DNA of 64,000 nucleotides from Epichloe hybrida (Eukaryota; Ascomycota; Sordariomycetes; Hypocreales; Clavicipitaceae), in contig JAFEKR010000003.1 in NCBI GenBank assembly GCA_019022495.1, positions 2,170,001-2,234,000 on the forward strand, given 5' to 3'. Numbering within the stretch: the first letter of the stretch is position 1; each line of letters begins with the position of its first letter. Shown here in pieces: positions 43,885 through 54,938 of this stretch. Position numbers and translations under genes: made by a program. The notes below the pieces were generated by a model. The model did not search any database. It was not told the origin of the DNA and saw only the letters and a program-made list of their open reading frames with translations.

Positions 43885-44181
43885 TGTTAGATTCACAGGG
43901 TATTGAATTTAATGTAATATAGTCGTGAGCCCGAAGAATAGTATTGTCATCGATTATCTATTCTAGGCTACGTTGTTTATTATTATGATTAATTGAGTTA
44001 TAGGAAAAGAGAGGTAAAAGCTAGAAGTTATAATACATAAAGGGAAAAAGGGGTTACGCGTTTGTGTCCCCACATTTCCTAGCCAATTAACGTGCTAGGT
44101 TGTGGGTCACGTGTGGGGTCCGCGCGCGGCCCGAGCTTCTGCCGGGTAATTGCGGCTGCGACGCGCGATTGATATCCAACA
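43885..44181 (-). repeat. Right (5') LTR of Copia element C
   Basis: 297 bp, 10 bp shorter than the left copy because GATATCCAACA replaces a form like GATATCACCTTTGTTCCAACA of the solo LTR. Its outer 120 bp is GC-rich and almost free of RIP, while the inner half is moderately changed. Followed by target duplication AAAAT. Confidence 0.9.
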
Positions 44182-44186
44182 AAAAT

Positions 44187-45216
44187 CCCTCGACTTTTTT
44201 CAACCAGGTTTTTTTTTTTTTTTTTTTTTTTCCCTTCATTTTTCATCAGATCACGTCATCACGCGCCTGACGCCACCAAAGTTTATCGTGGTAGGGGGGG
44301 TAATTCGAATTTCCATGGCCTCACGCATGGACGCACTTGCTGCGCAAACATGATAGTCGGTAATAAAGATACCAACGACGGAAAATTGTCGCCTTGTCAC
44401 TAGGCACTCTCTAACTCGTTCTCATGAGAGTCCGTGCAAGTCGCTTCGGACAGCCGACGATTTGTGCTCGTGCGGAGCAGACAAGGAAGTCCGACTGGGT
44501 TGCCGACTGACAAACATGGGTCATGCACCACCCACACTATGTACACCTTGATGACTTGAAGTTGGTCAACCTGTTCGTCAACACCTCTAGTGGCATATTC
44601 ACGAACCTTTCTTGTCTGCGCATGAACTAGCCATCGGCAGGCGGACCATCTATCAGCTCTCTCGCTCCGCTCCGGCATCACCGCTACCGAGTGTAGACCC
44701 CGTCACTTTCTTGGTCTCCAAGTTATTGAAAGAAGGCATAGTCGTACCTACCCCGGCCGGGCAGCTAGCCCCTGATCCATGCCATACCGGGTTGATCACC
44801 ATGTGCCCTCGTATCGAGGTGTGGCCACCCCGTTGGCTAATGCATGCGCGCATGCCAATCGGGGTCGACTATGACTTTACAAGAGGAGTAAAAAGCCACA
44901 GTAGTCACCATCTTTTTGTCGGCAAATCCGCCTACGAGGTCAGCTGGCTTGGCCATCGTGTAGATGCCGCCTGCAGAGCTATTTTCATCAAAAGGGCATG
45001 TACGAGAGTGACCGACCATGTTGCACGCACGTAGAGAAAGGGGGGCGCTTCATTCTGATTGCTATTACGGCATACGTACGTAGCTCGTTTGTAAAATTCA
45101 TTCATTACTGTAGGTATTTGCAATGTTCAACATTAAATCTTCCTGCCAGGCCAGGGCGTTTCCCCTATTATATTCAAATGATTCGTGTCACATGTCCCAA
45201 CCATAAGCTTCAGCCA
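44187..45216. other. Intergenic region right of the second island
   Basis: About 1 kb of balanced composition starting at the Copia C target duplication. It includes a 22-T run at 44210-44231. By inference its left part is the former upstream region of the SQR gene. The longest frame (44612-45034) matches no family I know. Confidence 0.5.
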
Positions 45217-46620
45217 TTATCTTCCTTGGCTGAGCTTCATGTCGAGGCCCATTTTCAGCATCTTCCACATGATGGCGTCCTTTGGGTTTGGCGTCCTCTT
45301 TGTAAAGGAAGACTTTGTCGAGTTCTTGGCCATTTTTGTGTCGCCGTAGTGATCCATGACATGTTGGAGGAAGGTCTTGTTCCCGACCACCTCCCCGAGC
45401 ACATCGACGATGGATGCGTTGCCGCCGCCCACGAAACTGCTCGCGACATCGCTCAGGAGGGTGATGACGGACATGTGAGTGGTCAGCCGGCGCGTGTTGA
45501 GGACGTTTGTGATGTAGGGAATTTTCTGCCCGTCGGCCACGACATCGGTGCCGGTGACGTCCACCTGGATTTGCCCTCGGTTCAGGGCATCTGCCTGGCT
45601 CTTGAGGATCGGCGCTACGTTCTGCACCACATGGGGCAGATCGAGCTTCCCGTCAAAGCTCAGAGTGTTTGTGTTGCCGACGTTGAGCAATACGTCGTAG
45701 ACGATAATCTGACCCAGCTTGACTTGGCCGGACAAGACGTCAAAGGTTATGTTGCCAAAGTTGAGCGTCATGACGCTGAAATTGGGAATGTTAAGGGTTC
45801 CCTTTACGTTGTTGCCGTTCTTGTCGGGGGGTAGCATGAGCTTCATGTCCGTGATGGTCCAACCATTAAACAGTCTCAAGCCAGGCATTGATATCGTCTT
45901 GTCAAGGTTGACATCGGACCTGAGCTTGCCGAGGAAGACAGTTGGCTTGCCCTTGACGGAAAACTCCACCTTGTCGGAGTCGATTACCCTGCCAAACCAA
46001 GTGGTGAGTTCACTTACGTTCTGAATTGTGACCAGTTGCGACGGGACATTGACCTTTGTGTCGCCTTTGATCCTCTGCCCGGGAACGGTTATGTTGACAA
46101 AGGGTGAATAAGGCGACGTGTCTTTGTTGTACAGGTTGAGCGTCAAGTTGTTTATTCTTGCCGGCAGTGGTGTGCTGAGCGATGTGTTGACTGCAAGCTT
46201 GACCTCTGTTGCCGATATGCAATCTAGTCTGCCTCCCCTGATCGGCAACTCTTCGCCGTTGATGATTCCCTGTACGATGGCCGGGATAATGACTTTGAAG
46301 CTGGGAGTGGCTCCATCAGTCTCACGATTGCACTCGCGCGTCGCAAAGAAGGACTTGTTTTTTTTTTTTTTTTTTTTTTTTACTCACAGAATAGGCAAAA
46401 AGATGGCCAAGAATATAATGGTCGCAACTAGATACCACAGCCAGAAGCGACCGCAGTGCCGCCGTATCTTTTGCCGCTTTGTCAACGGCGGCCCCGCGGC
46501 CTTCTCGTTGATGTGATCAGCAGAAGACGCGTTACTCTGCGCATCGTCTGCCGCATCTCCTCCGGCAGCTGTTGCTGTTGCCGTTGGTTCTGGTGCCGTT
46601 GGTGCTGTTGCCGTTGCCAT
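45217..46620 (-). CDS. DUF3712 / LEA2-like single-pass membrane protein
   Basis: A fungal membrane protein of the DUF3712 family; function is not established, and location at vacuole or plasma membrane is only a guess. Exons 46620..46388 and 46300..45217; 438 residues with consistent phase. An Ala/Thr/Asp-rich cytosolic tail (1-50) ends in KRQKIRRHCGR, followed by one membrane helix (about 59-80, FWLWYLVATIIFLAIFLPIL). The large C-terminal part starts PAIVQGIINGEELPIRGG and shows repeated beta-type segments with N-glycosylation sequons (NTSL, NLTL, NITV, NVSE), typical of the family. The intron holds a 23-T run on the plus strand; using the acceptor CCACTCCCAG joins PIL to FKVIIPAIVQ, matching family structure. 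Confidence 0.88.
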
Positions 46621-47771
46621 TCTTTTGGTGACTTGGAAACGACGACGACGACAAGAGACGACAAGAGACGACAAGAGACGACAAGAGACGACAACAAGAT
46701 GGCAAGCTCGAAAACTACCGGCCGATAAGCAAGTGCGCCTGGCGTCTGGGGAAATCCGGGGTCAAATGACTCGGGCGACTCGGGCCAAACGACTCGGGCC
46801 AGGTGACTCGGGCCCAGCGACTCTGAGACAACAACGCACTCTCAGAAGAGGGTTAGGGAAGAGGAGCTAAACAAAACACGGTGAGGAGGCGGGGAGGCGG
46901 GGGTGGGTGGTCCACGTCAGGCGACAACGTCTGGGGTCTGGGTCTGGGGTGGTGATCCACGTCGATCCAACCCAACCCATCCAATCCAACCCAATCCAAC
47001 ACAATCCATCCAATCCCCCAACCGCACAATGTCTGGGGAACGAGTTTCCCCCCCCCCCCCAAGGACGGACGAGAAGCTACCGAGCTTCCCCTCACAAAAA
47101 CGCTAGCTCAGCCCCTTTTCAGCTTCTCCACACAACTCACGAACCATCTTTCCGGCCGCGGGGGCGGGGAACCCTCATCATCAAACGGAATTACGATGAA
47201 CATCAACTTTTGGCAAGGCGTCCAACTTCTGCCGGGGGGGAGCGGGGGACCTTACGAATTAACTCGAGCTGATAAGTCCGTGCCGACGCCCATCTCCACA
47301 TCGATAGCTCTGTCTGCTAGGCCCAAGAAGAGACATTGCTACGAGTTTCGTTGCATTGGTACTGGGCCTTTACGAATTGATGTCCGGTTTGATGTCCGGT
47401 TTTTGTTGTTGATCGACAACAACTTCCGAGGCTTTCTCTTCGCTCTAAGGCCCATCTTGGGTCGACAATGCCATTTTTTCCTCATGTGAAAAAAACAAGC
47501 CCAAGAAAAAAAAAAACCCAAGAGAAAAAGCCCTCAGTACGTTCCGAGCCCGATCCCGATCCCGAGCCCGATCCCGATCCCATATTGTTTTGTTCATCCC
47601 CCCAGGATTTTCTTCACGCCCGCCCGGAGTATCTATCTGCCTCGCGTTTCCTCCCGGCCTTGTGCTCATTTTGGGGTGGCGCGACACGACATATTACTCG
47701 GTCTCACGTCTCGAAAAACTTAGGCTCTTTGTTGGCAGCCACTCTTGTCTCTGAGTGAGCAACACGGCAAG
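46621..47771. other. Divergent promoter region with simple repeats
   Basis: 1.15 kb between divergently transcribed genes. It contains several simple-sequence blocks: GACAAGAGAC repeated at about 46648-46695, an ACTCGGGC-based repeat at 46768-46822, a CAATCC/CAACCC array at 46970-47018, and CCCGAT units at 47548-47580. The region is also rich in homopolymers. No family-like gene was seen. Confidence 0.5.
46648..46695. repeat. GACAAGAGAC decamer tandem repeat
   Basis: A 10-bp unit repeated about four to five times, 28 bp upstream of the DUF3712 gene start. Sense unknown. Confidence 0.75.
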
Positions 47772-50700
47772 ATGCGGTTTCTGTCGTTCGCTGTCGCGGC
47801 TCTGATGCCGCTCGGCCTCGTCGCCCAAGACACTCCTGGCACTTTATCACCACAAGAGTTAAACCTTGATGAGATACTGGCAAAACACAACCTTGCACTA
47901 GTGCCACGGTCAGATCTCACCGAAGCACTCACCGAACTGAATGGCCTGCTCAGAAAGAACCACGCTCTGCAAGCTAGAGTTGCTTTGTGGCCTAGAGCCA
48001 ACGACTCGGCATCAAGAGGCACCGGCGGCTCTGGCTCTTCTGGTTCTTCCGGCGGTTCTGGCTCCTCTGGCTCTTCTGGCTCTTCTGGCGGGGCCCAACC
48101 AGCTGGCCTCTTGGGGGGCCTTGGAGGCCTCGGGGACCTTGGCGGCCTGCTGGACCTCGTTCCCATCGCTAAAGACATTGCCAACTATCTCAAAGCCATC
48201 GAGGGCTTGCTGAGCCCGGAATTCCTAAAGGGCTTTCACGATGCCATGATTTTCCTGGCCGCCACACTGACACCACCGGTGCCAAGTCAGATCGGACAAC
48301 TCCTCAATAGCACATTGCCCCTTGTTCAGCTGCTCAACAAGCTGGACCTGGAGAAGCTTGTTGGACAGATCGGAGACGTCGACCTTGGTGGCCTCGTCAA
48401 GTCTATCCTGGGACTGTTGACGCAGAAGAACATTGACAACATTGGCAGCCTGCTCTCGAATGGCGCCTCGCTGTTGACGCCGACTTTTGTCAATGAAACG
48501 CAATCTCTCATTGGCGAGGTTTCGCCGTTGATTGACTTGCTCAAGAGCATCGATCTGAAGAGCCTCGTTGATGAATTGCAGCCGCTCTTGGCTCCCAAGT
48601 CGGTCAAGAACATTGTTTCCCTGGTGGACAACGCTGGAGCGCTTCTGAGCAACGACACCGTATCGGACATCAAGACTGTCCTCAAGGGCGCATCTCCCCT
48701 CATCGACAGTCTGTCCAAGGCTGACCTCTCCAAGCTACTGGACCAGCTTGGACCGATTCTGAAACAGCTCGGTGATATCGACCTTGCTGGACTTCTTAAA
48801 TCAGTACAACCGCTTTTGTCAGAAGGCAGTATCAAGGGCATCGTTGGTCTGCTGGGTAATGCTGAGGACTTGCTCACCAAGGATTTCGTCAACCAGACGC
48901 AATCACTCATAGCCGGCGCGGGTCCTCTACTTGGCAGTCTGAAGGATGTTGACATCAAGGCGCTGGTGGACCAGATTAACCCAATCTTGAAGGAGGTGGC
49001 CAAGATTGACCTCGTTGGTTTGTTCGATGCTATTAAGCCCTTGTTAACGGGCGATAGCATTAAGGGCATTTCCGGATTGCTTGATAATGCTGAGCTACTG
49101 CTCACCAAGGACTTCGTCAACAACACCCAATCGCTTATTGCCGGCGCGGGTCCTCTGCTTGGCAGTCTGAAGGATGTGGACATCAAGAGCCTCGTTAGCC
49201 AAATTGAGCCGATACTGAAAGAAGTGGCCAAGCTGGATCTGGTTGGCCTGTTCGAAGCCATCAAGCCCTTGTTAACAGGCGACAGCATCAAGGGCATCGC
49301 CGGCCTCCTTGACAACGCTGAGCTCCTGTTGACCACCAAGTTTGTCAACCAGACGCAGTCCCTGATTGAGTCTGCCGGTCCCCTCGTCGGCTCTCTCGGC
49401 AAACTTGATCTTCAGAAATTGCTCGATCAACTCGGTCCCATCATAGATGAGTTGGGCAAGATCGATCTAGCGGGCCTCCTCAAGGCACTGAGCCCGTTGC
49501 TCACGGAAGATAGCATCAAGGGCATCGTCAGTCTGCTGGGCAACGCGGAACACTTGCTGAGCAGCAAGTTCGTTGAGGAGACGCAGAGTCTGATTGGCAA
49601 GGCCGGTCCTCTGATCGACGCATTGGCTGAGCTCGACCTCCAGGACTTGCTCAAGCAACTCGCACCTCTTCTAAGCGCCCTGGGGAAGATTGATATCCCC
49701 AGCTTAGTCCAAGCCATTAAACCTCTGCTGACCAAGGAGAGTGTGGAAGGCATCGTTGAGCTGCTTGGCAACGCGGAGAAGCTGCTCAGCGGCGAATTTG
49801 TTGACGACACGCAGACTCTGATCAAGGGTGCCACGCCATTGATCGCCGAGCTCGGCAAGCTTAACCTCCAGGACCTCATTAAGCAACTTGAGCCTCTGCT
49901 AAATACCCTTGGGCAGATTGATCTCGCAGGTTTGCTCAACGCGCTTAAGCCTCTCCTGACGCAAGAGAGCATCAAGGGAATCTTGGGATTGCTTGGCAAC
50001 GCTGAGAAGCTACTCACGGGCGAATTTGTCAATGAGACGCAGACACTGATCAAGGGCGCGAGTCCGTTGATCGGCGAGCTTGGCAAGTTGGATCTGCAGG
50101 ATCTCATTAAGCAGCTTGGGCCTCTTCTAAGCATGCTTGGCAAGATTGACCTAGAGGGTCTCCTTGAAGCTGTTAAGCCTCTCCTAACGCAAGAGAGCAT
50201 CAAGGGTATCTTAGGATTGCTTGGTAACGCCGAGAAACTACTCACGGGCGAATTCGTTGATGAGACGCAGGCATTGATCAAGGGAGCCAGTCCACTTATT
50301 GGTGAACTCGGCAAGCTTGACCTGCAGTGTTTGCTCCATCAGCTTGGACCCTTGCTGAGCGCTCTCGGGAAAATCGACCTAGCTGGCCTGCTCGACACAA
50401 TCAAACCGCTGTTGACAAAGGAAAGCGTTCAAGGCATCATGGGACTACTAGGGAATGCCGAGGGTCTCCTCACCGGCAAGTTTGTCAACCAGACGCACAC
50501 GCTGATTGATGGTGCCGTGCCCTTGGTCGGCGCGCTCGGCGCCATTGATCTCCCCACCCTCATCAACAAGCTCAAGCCGCTCCTCGACGAGCTTCTCGAC
50601 ATCGACCTCGGGAAGCTCATCAAGCAGATCGCGCCAATCCTCAGCGGCCTGGGCGAAGTCGACCTCAAGGGCATCTTTGACGCCCTCGCGCCCTTGCTCA

Positions 50701-51234
50701 CACCGGCAAGTGTCCACGGTCTCACCGATCTCTTGGCCAATGCCGAGGCCCTCCTCACCAGCAAGTTTGTCAATGAAACGCAGACGCTCATCGGTGGCGC
50801 CGCGCCACTGCTCAGGGACCTCGGAGGCGCAGACGTGTCCGGCCTACTGAAACAGGCCAAGCCTCTGTTGAACTCGCTGAACAAGATTGACCTGGCCGGC
50901 CTACTCGATGCCGTCAAACCCGTCCTGGACGCGGTCAAGAAGATTGACATTGAAGGCATCGTCGACACAGTCACCCCGCTCATCACCCCCAAGAGTATCA
51001 CGGGCGTCCTGGGCCTGCTCGCAAACGCCGAGCAACTCCTCACCGAGACGTTTGTATCGCAAACAAGCGAACTCATTGGCGACGCTACACCTGTAAGTCG
51101 CCCCCTGCCATGTTCCCACTCACACAGCACAAAGTATCTCCTACTAACCCCCCCTTTTTTTTTCCCAACAGCTCGTTGCTACGGTATCGGATTTTGTAAA
51201 GGCAATCTTCCAAGCATTGATGGGAAACTCATAG
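47772..51234 (+). CDS. Large secreted protein built from 19-residue repeats, unknown function
   Basis: Exons 47772..51092 and 51172..51234, 1127 residues. It starts with a signal peptide (MRFLSFAVAALMPLGLVA), then a charged segment, a Gly/Ser linker (about residues 78-112) and a long repeat region. Each 19-residue unit is a Leu-rich amphipathic segment; four unit types alternate, for example EFVNETQTLIKGASPLIGE, LGKLDLQDLIKQLGPLLSM, LGKIDLEGLLEAVKPLLTQ and ESIKGILGLLGNAEKLLTG. The FVNxTQ-type unit occurs 12 times. From F239 to F1094 is 855 residues, exactly 45 units. One Cys in the repeats (QCLLHQ). Sequons NxT/NxS recur in FVNxTQ. There is no clear GPI or membrane anchor. The last exon adds LVATVSDFVKAIFQALMGNS. 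I do not know a named family; a cell-wall or matrix-associated helical solenoid is a guess. Confidence 0.88.
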
Positions 51235-51777
51235 CGGTCGGTGGGTGGCGGCGGAGACACAGCTTCTCCCCTCGCAGCTAGAACATGGAGAGTAATATAG
51301 GACCAAGGCCAAGGCGAAGGCGAAGGCGAAGGCAGAGGCGTGCAGACTGAGCGAATATACCCAGATTTACAACTTTCCCGTTACTTCCCTGCTTCTTCCC
51401 AAGTGTACAGTGGGTGTAGGGTGGTCGGTCGTTCAGATAAATTTGACCCAAGACCACCTTGCGGCCGGTAGCGGCTGCAGTGGGTGTAGGTTTGCAAATC
51501 ATTTTCCTCAATGGGCGTCGGAGGGTTTTTCTTCTTCTTTTTCTTATATGCATGCATGCGTGCCTGCGACCCCGGAAATTAGCCGCATCAGTCAACGTGC
51601 ATCTTTGCTGCGCCATCTGCCTAGTTCACTCTCTAAATGTATCTGCTTTCTTACATACGTTTGGGGCTCAAGCAGCGGCGTCATCGGATGACCACCCTGA
51701 CTCGCGTTGAGAAAGAAAGAGAAAAACCTCTTTTACAACTAAACCCTCCGGTTCCACCTTCTCAATACACTGCCCCA
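51235..51777. other. Convergent intergenic region
   Basis: About 540 bp between two convergent stop codons, with an AAGGCG-type repeat at 51305-51335 and no family-like frame. Confidence 0.5.
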
Positions 51778-53675
51778 TCAAGGAGTGCATCCTCTTTGCT
51801 CTTCCTCGCGCGCGTCATCAACCTCGGACAATAGATCGTACCTCTTGAACTCGCGGGCCGGTACTCGTCGCTGGAACAGCATGTCCAGTTCCTCATACGT
51901 CCTGTTCCGGCTCTCGGGCAATCGGAAGTAACACCACACTAGACAGACGATACTGATGGCCCCGAACAAGAAGCCGGCTTTGCCCCCCCAATTTGCCTCG
52001 TTGCTGTTCAGCATGTAGGGCATAGCGACGGTGAAGACGATGTTAGCACCTGCCTGGACGGCTGTGGCGATGGCAATGGTTCGCTCTCGCAGTCGAGTAG
52101 CTGAGATCTCGGAGATGACGACGAAGCATATAGGCCCAACAGTCATCTGGTATACAAAGGTCCACAAGTCCATCAGCGACGCCATGGCCCATATGGCTCC
52201 CTTGTTGTCTGTCGGTATGCTTAAGAACCCAATGACGAACAAGAGGACCGTCATGATGACCATGCCTGAGTTATAAATAGTGCGACGACCGAATTCAAAC
52301 TGGGAAACTGTCAGCCAAATTCGCGCCGAGCACCCCCACTCCCCCCTTCCTTGTTGGAGGACACTCACGTAGTTCATCAAGGGCCAAGAGATTATAGTTC
52401 CGACAAAACCGAGGGCCGTGTTTCCGACACCCACTATTAAGGCCGCCATTTAGCTCAAATACTCTCTCAAGTTGTCGCTGTGAAGGCTACCTCGTGGCAA
52501 TCAAAACACTTACTATTGAATGCATCAGATGAACTGAGACCGGCCTGCTCGAAAAAGTAGTTTGCATATCCAATCAACGGGTTTCCTCCGATGACTTGGA
52601 TCAGATACACCATGACAGAGATCTCGGTTCTGACGAGGTTCACGCCCTTGAAGCAGTCCCGGTAAGTTGTCTCGGTGGCAAACTCGCGCTCAAGCAAGTC
52701 GGTTTGCTCAATACCGAACAAGAGTTTGTCAATATCCGGGCGGTTCCTGCTAGACGTAAGCTGAAGAAGCGCCTGACGAGCGTCCTCTGTCCTGCCGCGA
52801 CGGACAAGCCAGTAAGGACTCTCGGGGGCAAAGGGCAATCCTGCCAGCAGAACTGCCGGCCAGACCCATTGGATGGCCTGGACGGACCAGACAAGTACGT
52901 TCCGTTAGCCACTTATCGGCTTTCGTGATGAGACGACTTGTGCAAAACGCAGACTCACGAATGGAATTTTGTACGCCCACTCATCAAGCCGTTGCTCGAC
53001 CCCGGCAGCACAACCCTGAGCGGCGAACTGGCCGATGACAAAAGCAAGATTGACTGATGTGGTCAGGAAGCCTCGAAGAGCAAGAGGGCAGACTTCTGAG
53101 GCATACGTCGGCGCGATGACGACGTAAAATCCATAGGCGATTCCTCCGAGCATCTCGCCGGCGCATAGCATGCTAATAGATGTTGCAAAGAATTGAATAA
53201 AAACGAAGCCGATAGACCAGCAACAGCAGAGGGCCAGGGTTCTCCGGCGGCCCAGGTAGTGCAATGGGTAGCTGCTTACAAGAGCTCCGAGGACTTGGCC
53301 GATTGGATTGCCCATTCCCAGGCCAGTCTGCCAAGGCGCGGCTATTTCGTAATCGCCCTGACCTAGATCGTCCCCATACTTGCGCTGGAAAGCTGGCAGT
53401 GCGTAGAAGGATGTAATGATTTGGGCATCGAAGCCGGCCATGACGACGGCAATACAGAAGAACATGGCCCAGAAGGTCGCTTGCGGGTACATTTGAATCG
53501 CTTCCCAGAAGCCCAGATCATGCTCCATTTCGATAATGTCGCGAGTCTGGTCAATCCGTCGACTGCGGGACGGCCCGGCCGCGGTGACAGTGACTCCATG
53601 GTCGTCGGCTGGTTTGATTTCGCAAGCCCCGGGGTCCTTGGCAGGTTCAAACGTCTCGGTAGCGATGGAAGGCAT
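51778..53675 (-). CDS. MFS sugar transporter, alpha-glucoside:H+ symporter-like
   Basis: A 12-helix plasma-membrane sugar porter closest to the fungal maltose/alpha-glucoside symporter group. Exons: 53675..52959, 52877..52514, 52433..52369, 52299..51778; 555 residues with consistent phases. Seen: FDAQIITSFYALPAFQRKYG near the first helix, GYPLHYLGRRRT-type loop (SYPLHYLGRRRTLAL), APTYASEVCPLALRG (PESPR-type motif follows as FAPESPYWLVRRGR), QVIGGNPLIGYANYFFEQAG in helix 7, FGRRTIYNSG, and the C-terminal PESRNRTYEELDMLFQRRVPAREF. The start is the ATG giving MPSIATETFEP; an upstream in-frame extension lacks ATG. Exon 3 is only 65 nt. Substrate preference is inferred from family resemblance. Confidence 0.9.
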
Positions 53676-54815
53676 AATGGCAATGGCATGCGTAATATTC
53701 TGCAAGCTAGCGCCTTCGTTCTATGCGGATGCAACTTGGCGAATCGATGCGAGACTCTTCAACTTCCCGCCGAAATGAGGAGGGCCGGGCAATGAAATCA
53801 ACGAGACAAAAATTCGAGAGACAAAAAGATTGCGATGCGCGAATAGCACGTAATGTACGGATTACTCCGCAGGCGAAGGACGTCTATGTAGGAAAACGCC
53901 AAGTGCCAGATGGCATCAGACATCAGACCAGAACTTGTCCGCAACCCGGGGGGTATAGCTGCGGGGACACATCATATTGAACGTGATGCCGAGGGGGGTT
54001 GGCCCTGGAGTGCTGCGCATTGCGGCGTGTTGATTGGTCCAAGGGTCGCTTCGTGGACGACGACGTCTGTTTCTTGTTTTGCGCTCATCAAGGGCCAGGC
54101 AGGTCATGATGGATGAAAAACTACCGAGTGCGTCGGTACTCCGTATGTATATCTCTTGCAAGTTGGTGTGATGGTCACGGACTGTGAAGCGTCTGGATAA
54201 TACTCGGTGCTGACTGCTGTCAGACTGCTGACTCTGTGAAGGGGAAGGAGAAAGCCGGCTTCCCTTTTGCTTCCCTTTTGCTTCCGGGAACTTCTGCTTC
54301 CCTTCTGCTTCCCTTATGCGCCGAAGTCGCTCTGCCCCTGCCTGCTTGCCCCAGGCACCCAGGCCACAGGTGGTGTGGTGCAACCGTGCAGGCACATGGA
54401 TGCACATGTAACGTGGTGCATCGGGCAGAATCTCGGCCCATTCCTGTGGGGGCATGGGCCAACACGCCATCACCGGGCAACTTGTGCCAGGAAGGAAGCC
54501 GGTGATGGTGGGTCTGGTGGTCTGGTGGTTCTGGAGGAGTGAGTGGTGGTGCGGTGGTGCGGTGGTGCGGTGGGTGGTGTCCACTGGTGTGATGGGGCGG
54601 TGGTGGTGTGATGGTGCGCTGGTCTGCTCAGCTTCAGCGCTCACCCGCCCGTGCTACATACAGTGGGTGTAGCGCACAGTATTCCGTACCAGACAGTATA
54701 AACGTATAAATGTATAAATGCCACGGGCCTCCAGCAGTGCAGCACCATTCAAACCCTTCAAGAAAAACCCTTCAGAACTTCAGCTTCAGCCCCTCAGCTT
54801 CAGGCCGATTCCAGT
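53676..54815. other. Divergent promoter region with CTTCC and GGTGGT repeats
   Basis: About 1.1 kb. A CTTCCCTTTTG/CTTCCCTTCTG array runs 54258-54318 and a GGTGGTGCGGT-type array runs 54508-54612. A TATA-like AGTATAAACGTATAAATGTA cluster at 54696-54715 precedes the small peptide gene. No longer gene was seen. Confidence 0.5.
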
Positions 54816-54938
54816 ATGAAGGTCGCCGCTCTGATTGCCCTCGCCATGTCCGGCCTTGCCATGGCTGTCAACGCCCCCCAGAAAGATAATCGCAATCTAA
54901 AATATGTGCACAATCTGCCGTTGGCCAAGTCCTTTTGA
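54816..54938 (+). CDS. Possible small secreted peptide, perhaps a decayed gene
   Basis: A 40-residue frame begins with a textbook signal peptide (MKVAALIALAMSGLAMA) and ends KSF. Upstream are TATAAA-like boxes and a CA/CT-rich leader, as in highly expressed fungal secreted proteins. Directly downstream, in another frame, a stretch reads PSPFDQD, a stop, then NYVPGSMSFSEPG before a GTAAGA splice donor at about 54986, which looks like the tail of a small secreted protein. So the gene may be frameshifted, or the true product may use other splicing. Only the signal peptide is secure. Confidence 0.35.
   Translation: MKVAALIALAMSGLAMAVNAPQKDNRNLKYVHNLPLAKSF

Larger units (their letters stand above)
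30384..44181 (-). mobile_element. Ty1/Copia LTR retrotransposon C, RIP-mutated and nested
   Basis: LTRs at 30384..30690 (307 bp) and 43885..44181 (297 bp) with target duplication AAAAT at 30379..30383 and 44182..44186. Minus-strand remnants: RNase H about 31180-31700 and integrase near 33350-33560. Gypsy element D (34941..41574) and the 339-bp TRIM (41669..42007) lie inside; without them C is about 6.8 kb. The purine run AAAAGAGAGAAG just inside the left LTR (minus strand) fits a polypurine tract, so the right LTR is the 5' one. Confidence 0.9.

Noticed and set aside
8110..44181. AT-rich islands as centromere
   Set aside because: Both are fully explained by LTR elements with precise target duplications and native genes between them.
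44612..45034. 140-codon frame next to the second island
   Set aside because: No family likeness, no intron signals or codon pattern, overlaps other random frames.
48326..50314. Long minus-strand frames (295-358 codons) opposite the repeat protein
   Set aside because: They are antisense shadows of a periodic, stop-poor coding sequence and carry Ser/Arg-rich nonsense repeats.
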